NCBI GenBank assembly: GCA_020853025.1
Contig: JADYZP010000042.1
Coordinates: forward strand, 124,001-188,000
Direction: 5' to 3'
DNA from: Burkholderiales bacterium
GTDB taxonomy: Bacteria > Pseudomonadota > Gammaproteobacteria > Burkholderiales > Casimicrobiaceae
Length of the DNA: 64,000 nt
A program made the translations under genes and the position numbers. This document shows, piece after piece, positions 8,594 through 17,476 of the stretch. A model generated the notes under the pieces. That model was not told the origin of the DNA. It was given only the letters and a program-made list of their open reading frames with translations, and did not search any database. Every line of letters begins with the position of its first letter. The first letter of the stretch is position 1.

Positions 8594-9199
8594 ATGGCCA
8601 TCTATCTCGCCTCGCGCAGTCCGCGCCGACAGGAACTCCTGCGCCAGATCGGCGTCGACTTCGACCTCCTGCTGCTACGCAGCGCAGCCGGGCGGCATCG
8701 CGACGTCGTCGAGGAAGCGCGCGATGGCGAACCGCCACTGCACTACGTCGAGCGCATCGCCCGGACCAAGGCGAGCGTCGGCTGGCGCCGGATGCAGGAG
8801 CGTGGCCTGTCGCCAAGGCCGGTTCTGGGTGCCGACACCGAAGTGGTGCTCGACGGTGCGATCTTCGGCAAGCCCGCCGACGTCGACGCGGCACGGAAAA
8901 TGATCGCGCGGCTCGCCGGACGGCGCCACGAGGTGATCACCGCGGTCGCCGTGCGCATGGACGACGACGTCGAGGTCGCCGTGTCGGTCTCGCAGGTCAC
9001 GATGCGCCGATTGAGCGCCGGCCAGATCGAACGCTACGTCGCGTCCGGCGAAGCCCACGACAAAGCGGGCGCCTACGCGGTGCAGGGGCGGGCCGCAGCG
9101 TTCATCACCCGCCTGGAAGGCAGCTATTCGGGCGTGATGGGCCTGCCGCTCGCTGAAACCGCCGCGCTCCTCGCCCGCTTCGGCCGCGCCGTGCTATAA
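8594..9199 (+). CDS. maf: Maf-type nucleoside triphosphate pyrophosphatase
   Basis: Hydrolyses non-canonical or pyrimidine nucleoside triphosphates to monophosphates. 201 residues. The N-terminal phosphate-binding ASRSPRRQELL and the central GADTEVVLDG (~residue 79, catalytic Asp) are diagnostic, as are the later EAHDKAGAYAVQG (~153) and the SYSGVMGLPL stretch. Which Maf subclass (dTTP/UTP or 7-methyl-GTP) is not certain from the motifs. It lies between rlmH and rng, a conserved betaproteobacterial order. Confidence 0.95.
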   Translation: MAIYLASRSPRRQELLRQIGVDFDLLLLRSAAGRHRDVVEEARDGEPPLHYVERIARTKASVGWRRMQERGLSPRPVLGADTEVVLDGAIFGKPADVDAARKMIARLAGRRHEVITAVAVRMDDDVEVAVSVSQVTMRRLSAGQIERYVASGEAHDKAGAYAVQGRAAAFITRLEGSYSGVMGLPLAETAALLARFGRAVL

Positions 9200-9265
9200 C
9201 GAATCCATCCGTATTGCCGCCTGCGCGAATACCCATGCGCAGGTCGACGCGTCCGCCGGCGATCC

Positions 9266-10726
9266 ATGGCTCATGAAATTCTCATCAATGTAACGCCGCA
9301 GGAAACGCGCGTCGCCATGCTCGAACAGGGCGTCGTGCAGGAACTGCACATCGAACGCTCGAGCGCGCGCGGGCTCGTCGGCAACATCTACCTGGGGCGG
9401 GTCGCACGGGTGCTGCCCGGCATGCAGAGCGCGTTCATCGAAATCGGTCTCGAGCGCGCGGCGTTCCTGCACATCGCCGACATCTGGGAGCATCGCCAGA
9501 ACGGCCACGGCGGCGGCGACCGGCCGATCGAGAAAATCCTGCACGAAGGCCAGTCGCTGCTGGTGCAGGTGATCAAGGATCCGATCGGCACCAAGGGCGC
9601 CCGGCTGTCCACCCAGGTGAGCCTCGCCGGGCGCCTGCTCGTCTATCTGCCGCAGGATTCGCATATCGGCATCTCGCAGCGTATCGGTGACGAGGCCGAG
9701 CGCGAGACGCTGCGCGAGCGGCTGCAGCATCTGCTGCCCGAAGGTTTGACCGGTGGCTTCATCATCAGAACGATGGCCGAGACCGCGTCCGAACGCGAGA
9801 TGCAGGCCGACATCGAATACCTGACCAAGCTGTGGAGCGACCTGACGTTGCGCTCGCACGAGGCGCCGCCGGCGTCGCTGCTCTACCAGGATCTCGATCT
9901 CGCACAGCGCGTGCTGCGCGACATGTCGACCGACGAGACGCAGCGCATCCTGGTCGATTCGCGCGAAACCTTTGTCAGAATGGAGGACTTCGCGCGACAG
10001 TACACGCCGGCGCTGACCGAACGCATCAATCACTATCTTGGCGACCGGCCGTTGTACGACCTGCACGGCGTCGAGGACGAGATCGAGCGTGCGCTGTCGC
10101 GGCGCGTCGACTTGAAGTCCGGCGGCTACCTGATCTTCGACCAGACCGAGGCGATGACGACCATCGACGTCAACACCGGCGGCTTCGTCGGCGGCCGCAG
10201 CTTCGACGATACGATTTTCAAGACCAACCTCGAGGCTGCGCAGGTGATCGCCCGCCAGCTGCGGATGCGCAACCTCGGCGGCATCATCATCATCGACTTC
10301 ATCGACATGGACAACGGCGAGCACCGCAACTCGGTGCTGAATGAATTGAACCGTGCGCTCGAAAAGGACCGCACGCGGCTGACCGTGAACGGCTTCACGC
10401 AGCTGGGCTTGGTCGAGATGACCAGGAAGCGCACGCGTGAATCGCTGGCGCATGTGGTATGTGAGCCCTGCCCGACCTGTCAGGGCCGCGGCGAATACAA
10501 GACCGCGCAGACGATCTGCTACGAGATCCTGCGCGAGATCGTCCGCGAGTCGAAGCAGTTCAACGCCCGCGAGTTCCGCATCCTCGCCTCGCAGTCGGTG
10601 ATCGACATGTTCCTGGACGAGGAGTCGCAGAGCCTGGCGCAGCTTGGCGATTTCATCGCCAAACCGATCTCTCTGCAGGTCGAGACGCTGTACACGCAGG
10701 AGCAGTACGACATCATCCTGATCTGA
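9266..10726 (+). CDS. rng: Ribonuclease G
   Basis: Endoribonuclease of the RNase E/G family that matures the 5' end of 16S rRNA and cuts AU-rich single-stranded mRNA. 486 residues without the long C-terminal scaffold of RNase E. An S1 domain (~37-125, starting IYLGRVARVLPG) is followed by the catalytic region: TTIDVNTGGF and IIIDFIDMD supply the metal-binding Asp residues, and CEPCPTCQGRG (~403) is the Zn-link that joins subunits. A TATAAC -10-like box lies at the end of maf (about 9195), so rng may have its own promoter. Confidence 0.96.
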   Translation: MAHEILINVTPQETRVAMLEQGVVQELHIERSSARGLVGNIYLGRVARVLPGMQSAFIEIGLERAAFLHIADIWEHRQNGHGGGDRPIEKILHEGQSLLVQVIKDPIGTKGARLSTQVSLAGRLLVYLPQDSHIGISQRIGDEAERETLRERLQHLLPEGLTGGFIIRTMAETASEREMQADIEYLTKLWSDLTLRSHEAPPASLLYQDLDLAQRVLRDMSTDETQRILVDSRETFVRMEDFARQYTPALTERINHYLGDRPLYDLHGVEDEIERALSRRVDLKSGGYLIFDQTEAMTTIDVNTGGFVGGRSFDDTIFKTNLEAAQVIARQLRMRNLGGIIIIDFIDMDNGEHRNSVLNELNRALEKDRTRLTVNGFTQLGLVEMTRKRTRESLAHVVCEPCPTCQGRGEYKTAQTICYEILREIVRESKQFNAREFRILASQSVIDMFLDEESQSLAQLGDFIAKPISLQVETLYTQEQYDIILI

Positions 10727-10872
10727 GCGCGCGAGAATCGGGATCGGACTCGACTTTTCCCGAGCGCTGCGCTACAACGATGCACACGCGCCCGACGCCA
10801 CCGCTCGGGTGGACGCGTCGTTCTTCACCGATGCCTTATGCTGAGAACCCAACCGAGGACAAAGGAGCGAAC

Positions 10873-10935
10873 ATGGCCGCCTGCGGCAGCAACCATTGCA
10901 CGCTCCTGAACGACGACGCGCATCCGGATGTCTAG
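10873..10935 (+). CDS. 20-aa Cys-containing ORF, possible leader peptide
   Basis: A 20-codon ORF with a good Shine-Dalgarno sequence (AAAGGAG, GGAG 5 bp before ATG). The peptide begins MAACGSNHCTLL and contains two Cys and one His in a CGSNHC cluster, then an acidic tail. Its stop codon overlaps the ATG of the downstream glyoxalase-like gene (ATGTCTAG), so the two would be translationally coupled. I do not recognise the peptide. The cluster could bind a metal or be a regulatory leader. Chance occurrence remains possible given the length. Confidence 0.45.
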   Translation: MAACGSNHCTLLNDDAHPDV

Positions 10936-11626
10936 CCGTGGGGGCCCGGGTGCATCGACGGCGCGATTCGCCGGCATGCGAAGCCTGAATCCGCCGTCGG
11001 TCGAAGCCGATCACCTGGTGGTCGCGGCGCTTTGCCTCGAGCAGGGCTGTGACTGGGTCGAGGAACGCCTCGGCTTCCGGCCGCAGCAGGGAGGCAAGCA
11101 TGTCGCGATGGGCACGCACAATGCGCTGTTGTCGCTCGGTCCGCGCTTCTACCTCGAAGTCATCGCGGTCGACCCGCTGGGGACTCCACCGTCACGCCGG
11201 CGCTGGTTCGACCTGGACGAGCCACGGATGAAGGCCGAACTCGCCGAGGGCCCGCGATTGATTCACTGGGTGGCGCGCACGACGGACATCGCCACCAACA
11301 CCGCGCGGACACCGGAATTGGGCGCGATCCTGCCGATGTCGCGCGGCGAGTTCTCGTGGCGCATCACCGTTCCCGGCGACGGCCATCGCCCCGGCCGCGG
11401 TCTGGTTCCGACGCTCATCGAGTGGCCCGATGCGCGACACCCGGCCGCCAATCTCGCCAACACCGGGCTGCGCGTCGAAATCATCGCCGGCGAACATCCG
11501 GAACCCGCAGCGGTGCGCACGGATCTCGCCAAACTCGGACTTTCAGACACGCTCAAGGTCAGCTACGCTCGTTCGCCCAGACTGGCGGCGATGATCCGCA
11601 CGCCGCGCGGAATGGCCGCCCTATAG
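10928..11626 (+). CDS. Glyoxalase-like (VOC superfamily) protein
   Basis: About 232 residues with the glyoxalase-like fold: VEADHLVVAA near the N-terminus supplies a first metal-ligand His, and LSLGPRFYLEVIAVDP a Glu. A second half (~residues 110-200) repeats the beta-alpha pattern. Members of this branch (Glyoxalase_3/PF13468-like) are mostly uncharacterised. ATG 10928 is coupled to the 20-codon ORF; a second in-frame ATG at 10976 begins closer to the conserved domain but has no ribosome-binding site. The TAG stop forms the first unit of a 15-bp tandem repeat. Confidence 0.75.
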   Translation: MSSRGGPGASTARFAGMRSLNPPSVEADHLVVAALCLEQGCDWVEERLGFRPQQGGKHVAMGTHNALLSLGPRFYLEVIAVDPLGTPPSRRRWFDLDEPRMKAELAEGPRLIHWVARTTDIATNTARTPELGAILPMSRGEFSWRITVPGDGHRPGRGLVPTLIEWPDARHPAANLANTGLRVEIIAGEHPEPAAVRTDLAKLGLSDTLKVSYARSPRLAAMIRTPRGMAAL

Positions 11627-11704
11627 ACGCCTCCCCCGTAGACGCCTCCCCCGTAGACGCCCGCGGCGCCCTCCCCCCAAGGGGGCGCCCCGCCTTGGGG
11701 CGCC
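11624..11704. repeat. 15-bp tandem repeat with in-frame stops, followed by GC hairpins
   Basis: TAGACGCCTCCCCCG occurs at 11624 and 11639, and a partial third copy starts at 11654. The period of 15 keeps frame, so the VOC gene is followed by three in-frame TAG codons. Next comes a C-run/G-run hairpin (about 11666-11688) and a perfect one, GGCGCCCC-GCCTT-GGGGCGCC (11684-11704). There is no T-run. It lies between convergent genes and may work as a bidirectional transcription barrier, or it may simply be a REP-type intergenic element. Confidence 0.6.
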
Positions 11705-11746
11705 GCCGCGGCAGGCCAGCGTCCGGTCGCGGCCCGCACCCGCAGG

Positions 11747-12865
11747 CTAGCCGACGGCGCCTCGCGCCGCTACCGGCCACACGCACTCGACCCGCTCGCC
11801 GCGCATGCCGACGATCCAGTCGTAGAGGTTGACCGTCGGGTCGCAGTGTCCGGGTATCAGCCAGATGCGATCGCCAAGCGCGGGTGCGCCCCGTGCGGGA
11901 TCCACCTGCAGCACGCCGTGCTCGTCGGAGGCCTTCACGTAGTCGAGCCCGCGCACCGCGTGGACCTGCGGCAGCCCGGAATCGAAGGCCGACGCCTTCA
12001 GTCCCGCATCGACGATCGCGCGTTCGGGCGTGGGCGTGCTCATCACCGTCGCCAGCACGTACAGGCTGTGCTCGAAGGCATGCTCGTCCGGCGCCAGGGC
12101 GTTGCGTCCGTAGTCGGCATCCATGAACGCGTAGGAACCCGGCTGCAGCTCGGTGTAGACGTGGCTGTCGCGTTCGAGCTGCCACGTCCCGGTGCCGGCT
12201 CCGGTGACCACCGGACATGGAACGCCGGCCGCCTCGATGAGTGCCTTGGTCTGCGCTGCCATCGCGCTGGCCGCCTCGATCGCGGCAAGACGCTGCGAAG
12301 GCTGGCGCAGGTGCTGCGCGGCGCCGTGGTAGGCGTGCAGGCCACGAAAGCGAAGTCCAGGCGCAGCGGCTATCGCCTGCGCCAGTGGCACGGCCGCAGC
12401 GCCCGGCGCGACTCCGCAACGGTGCGCGCCGACGTCGATTTCGACACAGACATCGAGCGTGCCGCCGGCTTGCACTGCCGCGGCAGACAGGTCGGCGATC
12501 GGTTGCGCGTCGTCGACCAGCACGCCAATGGTCGCCGACCGCGCGAGCGCGGCGAGGCGGGCGATCTTCGCCGGCGCCACGATCTCGTTGGTGAGCAGGA
12601 TGTCGTCGATGCCGGCGGCGACGAATGCGGCCGCCTCGTCGACCTTCTGGCAGCAGATGCCGACGGCGCCGCGCGCAATCTGTGCCTTTGCGATGTCGGG
12701 GCACTTGTGCGCCTTCCCGTGCGGCCGCAGCGCCAGACCCGAGCCGCGGACCGCATTGGCCATCAGGTCGAGGTTATGCTCGAAGGCGTCGAGGTCGACG
12801 ACCAGCGCGGGTGTTTCAACGGCGGCGAGCGCTTCGCCGATACGGGCGGGCGGGCGTTGCATCAA
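11747..12865 (-). CDS. DSD1-family PLP enzyme (D-serine dehydratase / D-threonine aldolase-like)
   Basis: 372 residues of the fold-type III (alanine racemase-like) class. The N-terminal TPALVVDLDAFEHNL leads into RPHGKAHKCP (~residue 47), where the Lys forms the Schiff base with pyridoxal phosphate. The C-terminal domain carries LIPGHCDPTVNLYD (~338), whose His and Cys bind the metal in D-serine dehydratase and D-threonine aldolase. The exact substrate (D-Ser, D-Thr, 3-hydroxy-D-Asp) cannot be read. Transcribed alone, convergent with the VOC gene. Confidence 0.85.
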   Translation of the reverse strand: MMQRPPARIGEALAAVETPALVVDLDAFEHNLDLMANAVRGSGLALRPHGKAHKCPDIAKAQIARGAVGICCQKVDEAAAFVAAGIDDILLTNEIVAPAKIARLAALARSATIGVLVDDAQPIADLSAAAVQAGGTLDVCVEIDVGAHRCGVAPGAAAVPLAQAIAAAPGLRFRGLHAYHGAAQHLRQPSQRLAAIEAASAMAAQTKALIEAAGVPCPVVTGAGTGTWQLERDSHVYTELQPGSYAFMDADYGRNALAPDEHAFEHSLYVLATVMSTPTPERAIVDAGLKASAFDSGLPQVHAVRGLDYVKASDEHGVLQVDPARGAPALGDRIWLIPGHCDPTVNLYDWIVGMRGERVECVWPVAARGAVG

Positions 12866-12962
12866 GCGGCTCCCTGAAGCGGAGCCGGCATTGTCGCATT
12901 CCCCGGCTGCTTCGGCGCCATCGCCGGCGGCCGTGCGCGCTGGCCGCAGACGACGCGGCCGG

Positions 12963-14450
12963 TCACCTGATCAGGAACAGCGTGCCGAGACCCAGGAAGA
13001 TGAAGAAACCGCCGGAGTCGGTGACCGCCGTGATCAGCACCGACGCGCCGAGCGCGGGATCACGGCCGAGCTTCAACATGGTCATCGGAATGAGCACGCC
13101 CATCGACGCCGCGAGCATGAGGTTCAGCGTCATCGCCAGCACCATGATCAGGCCGAGCGCCACGTCCTTGTAGAGCAGCGTCGCGAACAGGCCCATCACG
13201 CCGCCCCACACCAGTCCATTGATCAGCGCGACGATGATCTCCTTGCGGATGAGGCCGCGCGCGTGCCCGCGACTGACCTGCCCGAGCGCAACCGCGCGCA
13301 CGATCATGGTGATCGTCTGGTTGCCCGAATTGCCGCCGATTCCGGCGACGATCGGCATCAGCGCCGCCAGCGCGACCAGCTTTTCGATCGATCCCTCGAA
13401 CACGCCGATCACGCGCGACGCGATGAACGCGGTGACCAGGTTGACCGCGAGCCACGCCCAGCGGTTCTGGAACGATTTCCACACCGACGCGAAGACGTCC
13501 TCCTCCTCGCGCAGGCCGGCCTGCGCGAGCATGCTCTCCTCGCCGCGCTCGCGCACGAAGTCGAGGACCTCGTCGACGGTCACCCGGCCGACCAGCCGGT
13601 CGTTGGTGTCGACGACCGGCGCCGACACGAGGTCGTAGCGCTCGAACGCGGAGGCCGCGTCGTCAGCCTTCTCATGCTGCCGCAGCGTGATCACCGGTGG
13701 CCGCATCACGTCGGCGACCAGCGTCTCCGGATCGGAGACGATCAGCGTGTTCATCGGCAACACGCCGAGCAGCGTCTCCTTGCGGTCGACGACGAAGATT
13801 TGGTCGGTCTGCGACGGCAACTCCTCGAAGCGGCGCAGGTAGCGCAGCACGACTTCGAGGGTCACGTCCGGACGCACCTGCAGGTCCTCGAAGTCCATCA
13901 GCGCGCCAACCATGTCGTCATCGAAGGACATCGCGGCGCGCAACTCCTCGCGCTCCTCCATCGGAAGGCTCGAGAAGACGTCGTCCATCACCTCCTGCGG
14001 AAGGTCGGGTGCCAGCTCGGCAATTTCCTCGGCGTCGAGCGACTCCGCGGCGGCGACCAGCTCGTCGGTATCCATCGACGAGATGAGCGACTCGCGCACC
14101 GGCTCGGAAACCTCGAGCAGGATTTCGCCGTCGCGATCCGCCTTGACGAGTTCCCAGATGTACAGCCGCTCGTCGAGCGGCAGGGCTTCCAGGATGTAGG
14201 CGATGTCGGCCGGATGCAGTCGGTCGAGCTTGCGCTGCAGTTCGGCCTTGTTCTGCCGGGTGACGAGGCTCTCGACAACCGCGCCGCGTTCGTCGTGGTC
14301 GTCTAGCGGTACGTGTTTGAGCTGTTCGTGGACGAGACCTTCGACCAGACGGTGGCGACGCAGCAACGCCGTGATCTCGGCGAGCGCGTCCTGTACGCGC
14401 TCGCGCGGCTCGGGGCGCTCGCTCGCCGGCGATTGGACGGTCTCGGACAT
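12963..14450 (-). CDS. mgtE: Magnesium transporter MgtE
   Basis: Mg2+-gated Mg2+ channel of the inner membrane. 495 residues in the family order: N-terminal superhelical domain (~40-170, HPADIAYILEALP), paired CBS domains (~175-300, with VDRKETLLGVLPM and VDTNDRLVGRVTVDEV), then five membrane helices (~325-495). The pore region includes MPIVAGIGGNSGNQTITMIVR, including the pore-lining Asn. It may also carry Co2+. The upstream 120 bp holds a REP-like hairpin rather than an obvious Mg2+ riboswitch. Confidence 0.96.
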   Translation of the reverse strand: MSETVQSPASERPEPRERVQDALAEITALLRRHRLVEGLVHEQLKHVPLDDHDERGAVVESLVTRQNKAELQRKLDRLHPADIAYILEALPLDERLYIWELVKADRDGEILLEVSEPVRESLISSMDTDELVAAAESLDAEEIAELAPDLPQEVMDDVFSSLPMEEREELRAAMSFDDDMVGALMDFEDLQVRPDVTLEVVLRYLRRFEELPSQTDQIFVVDRKETLLGVLPMNTLIVSDPETLVADVMRPPVITLRQHEKADDAASAFERYDLVSAPVVDTNDRLVGRVTVDEVLDFVRERGEESMLAQAGLREEEDVFASVWKSFQNRWAWLAVNLVTAFIASRVIGVFEGSIEKLVALAALMPIVAGIGGNSGNQTITMIVRAVALGQVSRGHARGLIRKEIIVALINGLVWGGVMGLFATLLYKDVALGLIMVLAMTLNLMLAASMGVLIPMTMLKLGRDPALGASVLITAVTDSGGFFIFLGLGTLFLIR

Positions 14451-14514
14451 GGTGGGTCGATGGTCAAGGGAAATGCAAAAAAACGTGGCGCCGCGCGCAT
14501 TCTATCGTCAATGT

Positions 14515-14545
14515 GGCCGTCTCCCCGCGACGCTAGGAGACGGCC
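14515..14545. repeat. REP-like hairpin between mtgA and mgtE
   Basis: GGCCGTCTCC (14515-14524) pairs perfectly with GGAGACGGCC (14536-14545) around an 11-nt loop, followed by GGGGTGAGGGG. There is no T-run on either side, so it is not a typical rho-independent terminator. It looks like the dispersed palindromic elements common in betaproteobacterial intergenic DNA, and resembles the one inside aceF (CTCCC/GGGAG core). Confidence 0.6.
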
Positions 14546-14570
14546 GGGGTGAGGGGCCGCGTGGGCCGCG

Positions 14571-15284
14571 CTACGGCAATTCCGCTGAAGGTATCCGCGA
14601 CAGGATGATTCCGATCTTGCGGTTGAGACCCGGTGCTCCCTGGTTGCGCTCGTAGAAGCGAGGGTTGGGCGCCATCGCCGCCAGTCGCGCAGCCTGCTCG
14701 GCCGACAGTTGCCGGGCGCCGACGCCGAAATAGCGTCGTGCGGCAGCTTCGGCACCGAATACGCCGCTGCCCCATTCGATCACGTTGAGATAGATCTCCA
14801 GAATACGCCGCTTCGGCAGCATGGCTTCGAGCATCACGGTGATAACGGCTTCCTCGGCCTTGCGCAGGTAACTGCGCGACGGGGTGAGGAACAGATTCTT
14901 TGCCAGCTGCTGGGTGATCGTCGAGCCACCGGCAACGACACGGCCCTTTTTCTGGTTCTTCTCGAGCGCCTGCTGGATACCCTCCCAGTCGAAGCCTTCG
15001 TGATCGACGAACTTGGCGTCCTCGGCAGCGACCATCGCACGCTTCAGGTTGCTGGAGATCCGATCATAGGGCACCCACTGATATTGCAGCTTCGCGTTCG
15101 GCCGCTTTGCGCGCAGCTCGTCCATCCGATAGGCCATGAACGACGTCTCGCCGACCGGATGCGCGCGCCACCACAAGATATGCGCGGCGTACCACAGGTG
15201 GACCGCCAGCAGCGCGGCGGCAAGCGCCCCCAGCGTCCACGCAATCCAGCGCATCCATGCGAAGCCGCGCCGGGCGCCGGTCAT
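14571..15284 (-). CDS. mtgA: Monofunctional biosynthetic peptidoglycan transglycosylase
   Basis: Family GT51 glycosyltransferase that polymerises lipid II glycan strands without a transpeptidase domain. 237 residues: one N-terminal membrane helix (~12-35) then the periplasmic GT51 domain with AAEDAKFVDHEGFD (~87, catalytic Glu), GGSTITQQLAKN (~120), KAEEAVITVMLE and RILEIYLNVIEWG (~158). The ATG overlaps the aroE stop by one base (TGATG), the reason for choosing 15284. It is last in the RNB-tonB-aroE-mtgA gene run. Confidence 0.96.
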   Translation of the reverse strand: MTGARRGFAWMRWIAWTLGALAAALLAVHLWYAAHILWWRAHPVGETSFMAYRMDELRAKRPNAKLQYQWVPYDRISSNLKRAMVAAEDAKFVDHEGFDWEGIQQALEKNQKKGRVVAGGSTITQQLAKNLFLTPSRSYLRKAEEAVITVMLEAMLPKRRILEIYLNVIEWGSGVFGAEAAARRYFGVGARQLSAEQAARLAAMAPNPRFYERNQGAPGLNRKIGIILSRIPSAELP

Positions 15285-16102
15285 CAGCGCGCCGGGCGCA
15301 ACATCGGAAAGATATGCGCAGTCTCGGGGCGCACGCCGCGCCAGAGAAAAAAGCTCTCGGCGGCCTGCTCGATCAGCATGCCCAGCCCGTCGGAAGACCT
15401 CGGCGCCCCGTGCGCGCGCGCCCAGCGCAGGAACGCCGTCGGCGCGTCGGCGTAGACCATGTCGTACGCGAAGCTCCCCGGCCTGAACAGTCCCGCCGGC
15501 CAGGGAAGCGCCACGTCTCCCGCCAGTCCGGCGCTGGTCGCATTGATCACGACGTCGAAACTCCGTCCCGCCAGCGCCCCGGAGGTCAGCGCGACGATGG
15601 GGCCGCGCGCCGCGAAGTGCAGCGCCAGCGCTTGTGCCTTTTCCGCCGTGCGATTGCACAGCGTAACCGAGCACGGCCGCTCGGCGAAAACGGGCACCAG
15701 GATGCCGCGTGCGGCTCCCCCGGCGCCCAGCACCAGGACGTCACGGCCGGCGAGCGGCACGTCGAGGTTCACCGTGAGGTCACGAACGATTCCGGCGCCG
15801 TCGGTGTTGTCGGCGTACCAGCCGTCGGCGTCGCGACGCAAGGTGTTGCAGGCACCCGCAGCCTGCGCCCGGTCGCTCGCCGTGTGCGCGACTGCAAAGG
15901 CATCGAGCTTGAACGGAACCGTGACGTTGAGGCCGCGTCCGCCATCGCGGGCGAAAGTCTCGACCGCATCGGCGAAGCCGCCGATGGGCGCCCACAAACG
16001 CACATAGCTCATGTGCTGGCCGGTCGCGTGCGCGAAGGCCTCATGGATCTGCGGCGACTTCGAGTGGGCGACTGGGTTGCCGATGACCGCGTATTTATCC
16101 AT
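15284..16102 (-). CDS. aroE: Shikimate dehydrogenase
   Basis: NADPH-dependent reduction of 3-dehydroshikimate to shikimate in aromatic amino-acid synthesis. 272 residues from the ATG that gives MDKYAVIGNPVAHSKSP, the family N-terminus; the frame is open further upstream but without homology. Shikimate-binding NVTVPFK (~63, catalytic Lys) and the NADP loop LGAGGAARGI (~128) with CNRT are present, as is DNTDGAG. Overlaps mtgA by one base. Confidence 0.96.
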   Translation of the reverse strand: MDKYAVIGNPVAHSKSPQIHEAFAHATGQHMSYVRLWAPIGGFADAVETFARDGGRGLNVTVPFKLDAFAVAHTASDRAQAAGACNTLRRDADGWYADNTDGAGIVRDLTVNLDVPLAGRDVLVLGAGGAARGILVPVFAERPCSVTLCNRTAEKAQALALHFAARGPIVALTSGALAGRSFDVVINATSAGLAGDVALPWPAGLFRPGSFAYDMVYADAPTAFLRWARAHGAPRSSDGLGMLIEQAAESFFLWRGVRPETAHIFPMLRPAR

Positions 16103-16207
16103 GCGCCGCGTGAATTGAGATGGAAAGGACCGAATGCCCGCACCTTCGAGTCGCGTGATCGGCACCGGCAGAGCGCGCAAACCGCGCCCATCGGGTCCGC
16201 CGGCGAC

Positions 16208-17398
16208 TCATCGGGACTCGAGCGAATCCGCCTTGGTGAACATCCACGTGCGCGTGATATGCAGCACGTCGGTGTCTCGCTTGATGTCCGGCGGAAACGG
16301 CATGTACGGCGCCGACATTTCGACAATCCGTACCGCCGCCGCATCGAGAATACGACTGCCGGAGGTCCGGTTGATCTCGACATTCTCTAGCGACCCGTCG
16401 CTGCGAATCGACGCCGTCAGCAACAAGCTGCCGTAGAGCTTTTGCGCGCGCGCGGCTTCCGGATAGTTGAGGTTGCCGACGCGCTCGATCTTCAGCCGCC
16501 AGTCCTCGACGTAGCGCGCGAAACGGTACTCCTGCGCGCGCGCGCCGACGAAGCGGCGCTTCGGCCGCTTCTGGTAGGCCTCCATGTCCTTGGCGATCTG
16601 CGCTTCCAGCCGCATCGCCTCCAGCATCCGCTGCATCAGTTCGTTGGCGGTGGGCAGGTCGGTCTTCTCGGCCGCGTCGGCCGGAAGCTGTGTCGACGGC
16701 GTCACCGGCGCCGAGCGCAGCTGCGTCAGTAGCTCGCGCGCTTCCCGTTCCAGCGTAACGACTCGCTGCGTGGCGACCGCGACCTGCTGTTCGGGGTTGT
16801 TCTTCGGCAGCACCGGCAGCGGCGTCTTCGCGCGACGATCGGCGTCGGTGTTGCCGCCGCCGTCCAGATTCGCCTGCGCGAGGATGTCCGCCTTCGTCGG
16901 CTTGGCGACGGTCCGCGCGTTGACCAGCGCGACTTCGAGCGGTGGCCCGTGATCATTCAGGCTCTTCAACACGAAGGGGGTGAAGTGAATCATAAGCACG
17001 ATCAGGTGAATCAGCACCGATCCGCCGACCGCGATCGCCAGCAACTTTTGGTTGCGAACGGAGCGCAGCGCTTCGGGCGGGATGCGTGCCGGCGGCAAAG
17101 CCCCCGCCGGCACGATGCGCGCACTGCGCCGGACCGGACCCTGGCGCGCGGGTGCCACCACCGCAGGCACTTCGGGATCGACGATCAGCGGTTTGGCGGC
17201 ACGCGGCGTCGCGGACTTCTTCCGCGGCGCAGCCGGTGCGGCGCTCTTCGTCGCAGACAACGGCGCGGTCGCGTTCGTCCGCTTCGCCGCAGGTACCGGC
17301 GCGCTACGTTTAGCCGCGGGAACCGGCGCGACCTTGGGCGGCGCCGGCGCCGCGGAGGAATCGATAGTTGTCTTCGGTGGCGTCGCGCGGCGCGGCAC
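16208..17398 (-). CDS. TonB-family energy transducer
   Basis: 396 residues. An unusually long Ala/Pro/Lys-rich N-terminal arm (~1-105) precedes one membrane helix (~120-140, LAIAVGGSVLIHLIVLMIHF). The periplasmic part has a coiled-coil-like segment (~205-275) and a C-terminal TonB domain (~305-390) with NYPEAARAQKLYGSLLLTASI and NRTSGSRILDAAAVRIV. TonB proteins couple the proton-motive force via ExbBD to outer-membrane uptake, but exbBD and receptors are not nearby. In this betaproteobacterial setting (between RNB ribonuclease and aroE) it may be a constitutive transducer. The cytoplasmic arm, rather than the usual periplasmic Pro/Lys spacer, is the odd feature. Confidence 0.85.
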   Translation of the reverse strand: MPRRATPPKTTIDSSAAPAPPKVAPVPAAKRSAPVPAAKRTNATAPLSATKSAAPAAPRKKSATPRAAKPLIVDPEVPAVVAPARQGPVRRSARIVPAGALPPARIPPEALRSVRNQKLLAIAVGGSVLIHLIVLMIHFTPFVLKSLNDHGPPLEVALVNARTVAKPTKADILAQANLDGGGNTDADRRAKTPLPVLPKNNPEQQVAVATQRVVTLEREARELLTQLRSAPVTPSTQLPADAAEKTDLPTANELMQRMLEAMRLEAQIAKDMEAYQKRPKRRFVGARAQEYRFARYVEDWRLKIERVGNLNYPEAARAQKLYGSLLLTASIRSDGSLENVEINRTSGSRILDAAAVRIVEMSAPYMPFPPDIKRDTDVLHITRTWMFTKADSLESR

Positions 17399-17476
17399 GG
17401 CTGATCGTCTTGCGGAATGGCGAACTGAGATGGACGCTATTGTATGCGTCCGTCATGCCGGCGTCATGGGAAGGCG

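Noticed and set aside
14515-14545. Rho-independent terminator for mgtE or mtgA
   Set aside because: Strong stem but no T-run on either strand.
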